Assembly: GCA_964408175.1 (NCBI GenBank)
Contig: CAYOYL010000092.1
Span: 1 to 5,859, forward strand
Source of the DNA: JAFGKM01 sp964408175
Lineage (GTDB): Bacteria; Ratteibacteria; UBA8468; B48-G9; JAFGKM01
DNA: 5,859 bases
Reading direction: 5' to 3'
The notes under the pieces: model-generated
Seen by the model: only the letters and a program-made list of their open reading frames with translations
Databases searched by the model: none
What the model was told of the DNA's origin: nothing
Program-made: the position numbers and the translations under genes
Part shown: one piece after another, positions 1-4,041 of the stretch
How positions within the stretch are numbered: position 1 is the first letter of the stretch
Layout: every line of letters starts with the position of its first letter

Positions 1-1
1 T

Positions 2-148
2 GGTGGAATACACCGCTACTACTTCAAGGTATATGCCCTAAATAAAATGTTGGACCTGCGTCCTTCTGCGACAAAACAGGAATTGTTGGATGCTATGCAG
101 GGAAATATCCTCGCTCAGGGAACCCTTGTCGGCAGATACAGCAGATAA
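2..148 (+). CDS. YbhB/YbcL family (PEBP-like, Raf kinase inhibitor-like) protein, C-terminal end only
   Basis: The frame beginning at base 2 is open to a TAA at 146-148 and gives 48 residues that match the end of bacterial PEBP-like proteins. It starts with a GGIHRYYFKVYAL segment, is followed by a LDL(R)PSATKQELLDAM helix, and ends ILAQGTLVGRYSR. The HRYYFKVYAL strand and the closing helix with ILAQ-x-L-x-G-x-Y are family hallmarks that I recognise from memory. The 5' part, including the ligand-pocket motifs, lies outside the window, so activity cannot be judged. These are small soluble proteins, cytoplasmic or periplasmic, whose bacterial role is poorly defined. No clear terminator follows the stop; the next bases run into the repeat cluster. 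Nothing links it functionally to the genes downstream. Confidence 0.88.
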   Translation, partial: GGIHRYYFKVYALNKMLDLRPSATKQELLDAMQGNILAQGTLVGRYSR

Positions 149-176
149 CAACATTTGTAAGTCTTCACTCAACCAC

Positions 177-415
177 GTCATTGCGGGGCCGTATGAGGAG
201 CAAGAATCCGATGCTTTTTGTCATTGCGAGTGTATTTTACGCGGCAATCTGACGCTCTCTGTCATTGCGAGGCGTATTTTGCCGTGGCAATCTGATTTAG
301 ATTGCGGAGATTGTTCCGAGTCTGTCATGTAGATTGCTTTGTCATTTGAAGCATCGCAATGACAGGTGAAGGAATCAGTTCCCTCACATCCGTTCGGTAC
401 AAGCCTTGCAATGAC
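177..415. repeat. Cluster of degenerate GTCATTGCGA dispersed repeats
   Basis: Several related units lie here. Forward units start at 177 (GTCATTGCGGGG, ending near GAATCCG), 220 (GTCATTGCGAG to GCGGCAATCTGA) and 261 (GTCATTGCGAGG to GTGGCAATCTGA). The last two are direct repeats 41 bp apart sharing both ends and a TGTATTTT/CGTATTTT core. Inverted ends follow: TCGCAATGAC at 354-363 is the exact complement of 261-270, AGATTGC at 299-305 and 331-337 complements GCAATCT at 287-293, and a worn TTGCAATGAC lies near 406-415. The pattern, GTCATTGCGA at one end and CAATCT at the other, is one I know as a dispersed intergenic repeat in many environmental genomes. The copies are diverged, suggesting an old, inactive cluster. 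No open reading frame here looks coding. Confidence 0.75.
261..363. repeat. Inverted repeat pair within the repeat cluster
   Basis: The 10-bp arm GTCATTGCGA (261-270) is matched exactly by TCGCAATGAC (354-363). Inside it GCAATCT (287-293) can pair either with AGATTGC at 299-305, across a 5-base loop, or with AGATTGC at 331-337. The nested arms give the element the layout of a small palindromic repeat, without a recognisable transposase gene. Confidence 0.65.
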
Positions 416-470
416 AATACGGGGTTTACTGAGATTTTACCAGTATTCTGCCTTTTTAGTCAATCTGCCA

Positions 471-499
471 TTGACAATGTGTACGGTTAACTGTACAAT
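471..499 (+). promoter_or_regulatory. Sigma-70-type promoter of the toxin-antitoxin operon
   Basis: A perfect -35 box TTGACA (471-476) and a -10 box TACAAT (494-499) are separated by 17 bp. Transcription would begin about 505-507, just before the ribosome binding site, leaving a leader of roughly 15 bases. Both position and spacing fit the antitoxin start at 520. Confidence 0.75.
480..497. promoter_or_regulatory. Palindromic operator candidate inside the toxin-antitoxin promoter
   Basis: The 18-bp word TGTACGGTTAACTGTACA is a palindrome with a single mismatched pair (G485 against T492), centred on GTTAAC. It fills most of the spacer and enters the -10 box. Phd/YefM-type antitoxins, usually with their toxin, repress their own promoter by binding such palindromes, so this is the expected autoregulatory site. 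Binding itself is inferred. Confidence 0.6.
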
Positions 500-506
500 C
501 CATATT

Positions 507-514
507 GGAGGTGG
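507..514 (+). promoter_or_regulatory. Ribosome binding site that fixes the antitoxin start
   Basis: GGAGGTGG lies five bases before ATG 520. An in-frame TTG at 505 is upstream of this site, so the extra five residues it would add are not expected to be translated. Confidence 0.75.
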
Positions 515-519
515 TATAT

Positions 520-771
520 ATGGACAAGGTTATAGGCATTGCGGCAACAAGGGAAAAATTGCCGCAGATAATAAAAGAGATATCACTGGGAGAAAGATAT
601 ATCATCACGCAAAGGTCCAAGGCAAAAGCCGTAATAGTGAGCCTCGAAGAGATGGAAACTCTTGAGATACTCGCTGATAAGGTACTCCTGAAAGACATCG
701 TTGCGGCAAAAGAGGACATAAGAAACAAGAGATATGTGTCCTACAAAGAATATTTCGGGAGCAAGACGTGA
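520..771 (+). CDS. Type II antitoxin, Phd/YefM-like
   Basis: This 83-residue protein is read as a Phd/YefM-like antitoxin that neutralises the toxin encoded directly after it and represses the shared promoter. The N-terminal half, about residues 4-50, has the Phd/YefM layout: a short strand (VIGIAATREKLPQIIKEI), a GERYIIT strand, then an AKAVIVSLEEMETLE segment leading into a helix. The C-terminal third is charged and helical (KDIVAAKEDIRNKRYVSYKEYF) and would wrap the toxin. I chose ATG at 520 because GGAGGTGG (507-514) sits five bases before it; a TTG at 505 in the same frame lies ahead of that site and is unlikely. The stop TGA overlaps the toxin start in GTGA, implying translational coupling. 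Family assignment is from pattern recognition. A RelB-like antitoxin is the main alternative. Confidence 0.85.
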   Translation: MDKVIGIAATREKLPQIIKEISLGERYIITQRSKAKAVIVSLEEMETLEILADKVLLKDIVAAKEDIRNKRYVSYKEYFGSKT

Positions 772-1025
772 AATATAATCTCTTTCTGACAGATACGTTC
801 ATAAAAAACTACGAAAAACTTCCACAAAGGATTAAAAAAAGAGTGCAGGTAAAACTGCTGTTGTTAAAGAATAATCCTTTTGCTGGGAAACATCTGACTG
901 GAGACCTGAAGGGAGAATTTTCCTGTAGAATAGCGGACTACCGGATTATCTATACCGTGGAGAAGAGTAAAATTTTTGCAGAAGCAATTGGACACAGGAA
1001 AGATATCTACAGAAAAATCAGATGA
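768..1025 (+). CDS. Type II toxin, RelE/ParE family
   Basis: This is an 85-residue basic protein of normal length for RelE/ParE toxins. It shows the family order: an N-terminal strand (YNLFLTDTFIKNYEKL), two helices (PQRIKKRVQVKLLLLKNNPFAGKHL), then the strand run GEFSCRIADYRIIYTVEKSKIFAEAIGHRKDIYRKI. The R-x-x-DYRIIY strand and the closing GHRKDIY with Arg and Tyr are the conserved core. The closing residues correspond to those used by RelE-type mRNA interferases, so ribosome-dependent mRNA cleavage is plausible, but gyrase poisoning of the ParE type cannot be excluded. The start is GTG 768, overlapping the antitoxin stop by four bases, which favours coupled translation with the antitoxin made first. 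It appears intact. The pair lies between repeats and an AT-rich gap, as an accessory module would. Confidence 0.87.
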   Translation: MKYNLFLTDTFIKNYEKLPQRIKKRVQVKLLLLKNNPFAGKHLTGDLKGEFSCRIADYRIIYTVEKSKIFAEAIGHRKDIYRKIR

Positions 1026-1177
1026 AAAGATGGAGTTTACCTCCATATGGCAACCCACCCTCAATTGAAATAATCTGAAATTCCGATATAAGGAGAGGAA
1101 TTACCGGTAGAACCGATAGAGAAAAGAGAAAAGGCAGATGCTCGGTTTTGGGAAGAACAGGTAAGTGAAAAATAAAT
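1026..1177. other. Gene-free stretch after the toxin, with a small hairpin
   Basis: No supported gene is present. ATGGAG (1030-1035) and CTCCAT (1041-1046) can form a 6-bp hairpin five bases after the toxin stop, but no T-run follows, so termination there is uncertain. A 27-codon open stretch follows the TAA at 1086-1088 and ends in a TAA around 1170; it encodes a charged peptide (VEPIEKREKADARFWEEQ) but has no usable start codon. It may be the relic of a lost gene. Confidence 0.4.
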
Positions 1178-1206
1178 TTGACATTTTTAAAAAGGTGTTT
1201 TACAAT
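1178..1206 (+). promoter_or_regulatory. Candidate distal promoter (P1) toward the export operon
   Basis: TTGACA (1178-1183), 17 bp, then TACAAT (1201-1206). The boxes and spacing are close to the sigma-70 consensus and identical to the boxes in front of the toxin-antitoxin pair. A start near 1213 would give a leader of about 290 bases before the first export gene. The region is AT-rich, so chance matches are more likely than usual. Confidence 0.5.
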
Positions 1207-1302
1207 TCCTTCTGATTGAAAATTTTGGAAATAAAAAACACAATTTGCAAGAAATTCATTTAGCAAAAAGTGTAAGAAAATCATGTGGCAATGACAATGT
1301 AC

Positions 1303-1330
1303 TTGACAAAAATAAATGTGGGTATATAAT
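1303..1330 (+). promoter_or_regulatory. Candidate main promoter (P2) of the export operon
   Basis: Perfect boxes TTGACA (1303-1308) and TATAAT (1325-1330) are separated by 16 bp. This is the best promoter match in the window. Transcription from about 1337 would give a leader of about 170 bases ahead of the small exported gene. Confidence 0.7.
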
Positions 1331-1347
1331 TAGGGTGATAATTAAAT

Positions 1348-1375
1348 TTGACAATTTGAAGTAATGTAATAAAAT
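1348..1375 (+). promoter_or_regulatory. Candidate proximal promoter (P3) of the export operon
   Basis: TTGACA (1348-1353), 16 bp, then TAAAAT (1370-1375), one mismatch from consensus. Its -35 box sits in the word TAAATTTGACA (1343-1353), which also contains the -35 box of P1 (1173-1183). The -10 box runs into the palindrome at 1372-1389, which could therefore act as an operator. Confidence 0.4.
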
Positions 1376-1389
1376 CTCAAGTGAGATTT
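1372..1389. promoter_or_regulatory. Palindrome overlapping the P3 start region
   Basis: AAATCTCAAGTGAGATTT is an exact palindrome apart from its two central bases, with 8-bp arms. As DNA it would suit a dimeric repressor acting on P3 or blocking transcripts from P2. As RNA from P2 it would be a weak A/U-rich hairpin. Which reading is right cannot be told from sequence. Confidence 0.5.
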
Positions 1390-1415
1390 AACTTGAAAAT
1401 TAACCAGTGAGTCTT

Positions 1416-1442
1416 AACCTTCTTTGCACAGTAAAGAAGGTT
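1416..1442 (+). promoter_or_regulatory. Strong leader stem-loop ahead of the export operon
   Basis: AACCTTCTTT (1416-1425) pairs perfectly over 10 bp with AAAGAAGGTT (1433-1442) around the loop GCACAGT. The bases after it (GCTTGAATAG) contain no T-run, so it is not a standard intrinsic terminator. It lies 64 bases before the first export gene. The left arm AACCTT also has two further complements downstream, AAGGTT at 1460-1465 and 1471-1476, so alternative folds are possible. A role in mRNA stability or attenuation is inferred. Confidence 0.55.
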
Positions 1443-1493
1443 GCTTGAATAGACGAGACAAGGTTCACTGAAGGTTTATTGATTTGTAAGCAC

Positions 1494-1500
1494 AAGGAGG
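1494..1500 (+). promoter_or_regulatory. Strong ribosome binding site of the small exported gene
   Basis: AAGGAGG is followed by six bases and then ATG 1507. It is the strongest ribosome binding site in the export operon and suggests that the small first product is made in quantity. Confidence 0.75.
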
Positions 1501-1506
1501 CTTAGA

Positions 1507-1926
1507 ATGAGAAAACTGATTTGTAGTGTGAGCATAGCAGCCTTACTTATGGGGACAACATCCATGCCTTTGCACTCGGCTGAAAAGCAGGGGACAATGA
1601 GATTGCGCAATCTGCGCTCTTATACCATCACGGAGCAACAACTGGACTCCTTGAAGTCCCAGAAAGGGATAGATTTTCATGCCGTACTGCCGAAAACCTT
1701 GCCTGAAGGGCAGATAGCGGTTTCTATTCCCAAAGAGCTCGGTGGGGGTTTTCTGGCGGGGACACCGGCGGATATTGCATCTGCATTTAATGCTTCCGGT
1801 ATAACACTCGGGTTAACCGCCGCTGCAGTAGCGGGGACAACTGTCCTCGTCGGCGGTATCATTGTGGTAACTCTGGCAGGAGTTTTAATCGCCGCGCTGA
1901 GCACAACATCTACCCACAAACACTAA
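1507..1926 (+). CDS. Small exported protein with C-terminal membrane segment, GfcA/YjbE-like in position
   Basis: I recognise no named family in this 139-residue protein. Residues 1-25 form a signal peptide: a basic start (MRKL), a hydrophobic core (SIAALLMGTT) and a likely cleavage after LHSA. Residues 26-95 are a soluble segment containing RLRNLRSYTITEQQLDSLK and a LPEGQIAVSIP stretch. Residues 98-131 are a long Gly/Ala/Val/Thr-rich hydrophobic stretch (AAAVAGTTVLVGGIIVV, then LAGVLIAAL), followed by a short STTSTHKH tail. It heads the operon with a strong ribosome binding site, 43 bp before the YjbH gene. E. coli GfcA and YjbE, which begin the gfc and yjb operons, are likewise tiny exported proteins with Thr/Gly-rich hydrophobic ends, so this may be their analogue. 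That comparison is by architecture and position, not alignment. The start at 1507 is well supported. Confidence 0.75.
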   Translation: MRKLICSVSIAALLMGTTSMPLHSAEKQGTMRLRNLRSYTITEQQLDSLKSQKGIDFHAVLPKTLPEGQIAVSIPKELGGGFLAGTPADIASAFNASGITLGLTAAAVAGTTVLVGGIIVVTLAGVLIAALSTTSTHKH

Positions 1927-1969
1927 AAATCCCTGTGTCTTCGGATTCTTGCGGATAAAGTGAACAAGA

Positions 1970-4009
1970 ATGAAAGTCGGGAGGATATTTTTTTTGTTTG
2001 CCTTGGCAATACTCCCTTTCTGCACTTATGCAGGACCTAATTACTGGGGAGGTACAGGTCTGTTAAGGATACCTACTGCACGCCTTATAGCTGACGGCGA
2101 CCTGCGATTTACCGTTTCCGACAGTTATCCCTACAGGAACTATGCGGTAACCTTCGGTTTCCTCCCTTTCCTTGAACTGAACGGGCGCATTATTGAAATG
2201 CGCGACGAAAAAGCGACAGGCCCGGTTTGGGGCGGCTACGGATACCACAAAGACAAGGCGGCTGATTTCAAAATGCTCTTGTTTAAAGAATCGTCTCTAT
2301 TCCCGGCCGTTGTATTCGGCGTGAACGACTTCCACGGTGCCGACAAACACCAGCACTTTTTCAACGAATACATTGTTTTAAGCAAGCAGGTCGGCAATTT
2401 TGACATTACCATCGGATACGGCGCAAATATGTTCGGCTCACTCTTCCGGGAAAAAAGCACCGATATGAGAGAACTGGACGGCCTGTTCGCAGGTACTGAA
2501 TGGAAGGTTCAGGACAATCTCTCATTGCTTCTTGAATACGACCCCGCAAAGAAATTGGCCATGGGACGAGGCGATATTTCATCCAACTACAACTACGGCA
2601 TACGCTGGCAGCCATGGCAGTGGCTTTCATGCGGCTATTCCTATCAGCGGGGAGAAGAACACAGTTTTATCATTTCAATAACATACCCTTTCGGAAAAAC
2701 ACTCGCACCCAAGAAACCCGATTATCCCTTTTATGGTCCGCTGGACTGGACACCGTTGAGAGGTACGCTCAGCCGGAGACCTCTTTCCGAACGTCTGTTG
2801 ACAATACACGATTACCTTGAAGAAGAGGGTTTTAAAGACGCACAGGTTTCCATATCGGCAGATATGAGGACCCTTTATATATCCTTTGAAAACAGACAGT
2901 ATCTTTCCCACAACAAAGCCGCCGGCAGGGTTTTAAGGATTGCCGCCGCTCAATCGCCTTCCGACGTAGAAAATATATGCCTTACGCTGAAGCAGCAGGG
3001 TATCCCAATGGTTGAGATAACCGTGTTTAAGGCAGATTATATTGACTACCTGAATGAAAACATCTCAGGCGAAGAAATGAAGGTAAAGACAAAAATTAGC
3101 AGTGAAATCTCCGGGAAATTTTACTGGCGGTACAGCGGCGATGGAAAGATACCGAAACAGCGCTCTTCGTTCAGTTATAAATTTGAGCCTGTCATACTGG
3201 AAACTTTTCTTAACGACCCTTCCGGATTTTTCAAGTTCCGGGTGGGTCCGGCGGTCTCTCTAAAACAACAACTTGCTAAGGGTTTAAGCGTTGAGTCTCA
3301 CATAAAATTCCCTTTATACAGCAACGTGGAGACAAACCAGGACCCTATCTCTGATTCACCTGTAAGAAGCGATGTTACAGACTATCTCGGCAGTACTGGT
3401 CCGGCCGTTGAGACCCTTTTCGTCAACAGGTTTTTAAGATTAGGAACTAACAATTACCTGAAATTAACAGGCGGCTATATGGAAATGCAGTATGCGGGAA
3501 TCACCGCAGAATATTTGCGGACATTCAAACAGGGACGCTTCGCTCTCGGACATGAAATAACATGGTCTAAAAAGAGAGCCCCCGGCTCGGTATTCGGACT
3601 TCATGAGCAGTCTGGCACGGTTACAGGACTTTTCAACGCTTACCTGTACGCCCCTGAACTGGATACCGTCTTCAGTGCAAATGCCGGAAAATTTCTTGCG
3701 GGAGACAGAGGGGTAAAACTGCAGGTAACCAGGGATATCCGCGGCGGTAAAATTTTCCTATGGTACACAAAAACAGACACAAGCGGGTTAACGGGGGAAA
3801 ACAGAGGTTACTCTGACAAAGGGGTAGGCTTCGCAATACCTGTAAGGGTATTCAGCGATTCGGATGTTCATGGCCATTACCCGTTGGTATTCACCCCGTG
3901 GTCGAGGGACACCGGACAGTCTGTTAAACAACCTTACAGTCTGTACGACTTTATGAGGGAATTCACGCCTTCATATATCCTTAACAACTGGAAAGAGTTC
4001 AAGGAATAG
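1970..4009 (+). CDS. YjbH/GfcD-family outer-membrane protein of exopolysaccharide export
   Basis: This 679-residue protein has the usual length of the YjbH family (about 700). Residues 1-21 are a signal peptide (basic MKVGR, hydrophobic FFLFALAIL, cleavage after TYA); Cys18 is not in a proper lipobox. The mature N-terminus GPNYWGGTGLLRIPTARL is the family signature. Residues 45-245 alternate polar and aromatic residues as outer-membrane strands do. Residues 270-360 form a soluble alpha/beta region with LLTIHDYLEEEGF, a VSIS-x-TLYISFENRQY strand pair and a helix ending in AAAQSP. Residues 375-640 again look like barrel strands. The family is tied to exopolysaccharide and group 4 capsule operons and may form two barrels. 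It lies between a small exported protein and a Wza-like export protein. The ribosome binding site before ATG 1970 is poor, so translation may rely on coupling. The polymer is unknown. Confidence 0.88.
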   Translation: MKVGRIFFLFALAILPFCTYAGPNYWGGTGLLRIPTARLIADGDLRFTVSDSYPYRNYAVTFGFLPFLELNGRIIEMRDEKATGPVWGGYGYHKDKAADFKMLLFKESSLFPAVVFGVNDFHGADKHQHFFNEYIVLSKQVGNFDITIGYGANMFGSLFREKSTDMRELDGLFAGTEWKVQDNLSLLLEYDPAKKLAMGRGDISSNYNYGIRWQPWQWLSCGYSYQRGEEHSFIISITYPFGKTLAPKKPDYPFYGPLDWTPLRGTLSRRPLSERLLTIHDYLEEEGFKDAQVSISADMRTLYISFENRQYLSHNKAAGRVLRIAAAQSPSDVENICLTLKQQGIPMVEITVFKADYIDYLNENISGEEMKVKTKISSEISGKFYWRYSGDGKIPKQRSSFSYKFEPVILETFLNDPSGFFKFRVGPAVSLKQQLAKGLSVESHIKFPLYSNVETNQDPISDSPVRSDVTDYLGSTGPAVETLFVNRFLRLGTNNYLKLTGGYMEMQYAGITAEYLRTFKQGRFALGHEITWSKKRAPGSVFGLHEQSGTVTGLFNAYLYAPELDTVFSANAGKFLAGDRGVKLQVTRDIRGGKIFLWYTKTDTSGLTGENRGYSDKGVGFAIPVRVFSDSDVHGHYPLVFTPWSRDTGQSVKQPYSLYDFMREFTPSYILNNWKEFKE

Positions 4010-4033
4010 TTTATAATAATGCACATAGATAAA

Positions 4034-4037
4034 GGAG
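4034..4037 (+). promoter_or_regulatory. Ribosome binding site of the SLBB export gene
   Basis: GGAG, within AAAGGAGACC, ends four bases before ATG 4042, a slightly short spacing. In-frame ATGs at 4054 and 4063 are better spaced alternatives, and all three starts keep the signal peptide. Confidence 0.6.
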
Positions 4038-4041
4038 ACCA

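Noticed and set aside
90..332. Plus-strand open frame of 80 codons
   Set aside because: It starts inside the end of the PEBP-like gene in another frame and continues through repeats; no protein-like pattern.
177..363. Repeat cluster as a CRISPR array
   Set aside because: Units are diverged, irregularly spaced and in both orientations, with no constant repeat and spacer lengths and no cas genes.
366..665. Plus-strand open frame of 99 codons starting in the repeat cluster
   Set aside because: It begins at a GTG with no good ribosome binding site and runs through the promoter and into the antitoxin gene in the wrong frame.
1018..1284. Minus-strand open frame of 88 codons in the intergenic gap
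   Set aside because: Composition is dominated by Phe, Leu and Ile as expected from AT-rich DNA, there is no ribosome binding site before the start, and it overlaps the toxin end and a promoter candidate.
1416..1442. Strong hairpin as an intrinsic terminator
   Set aside because: No T-run follows on the + strand, and the opposite strand also lacks one directly after the stem.
1852..1860. GGCGGTATC as an RfaH ops-like element
   Set aside because: It differs from the ops core GGCGGTAGC, and it lies inside the coding region rather than in the leader.
4012..4017. TATAAT just before the SLBB gene as an internal promoter
   Set aside because: No acceptable -35 box lies 16-18 bp upstream, and the 32-bp gap with same-strand genes is better explained by cotranscription.
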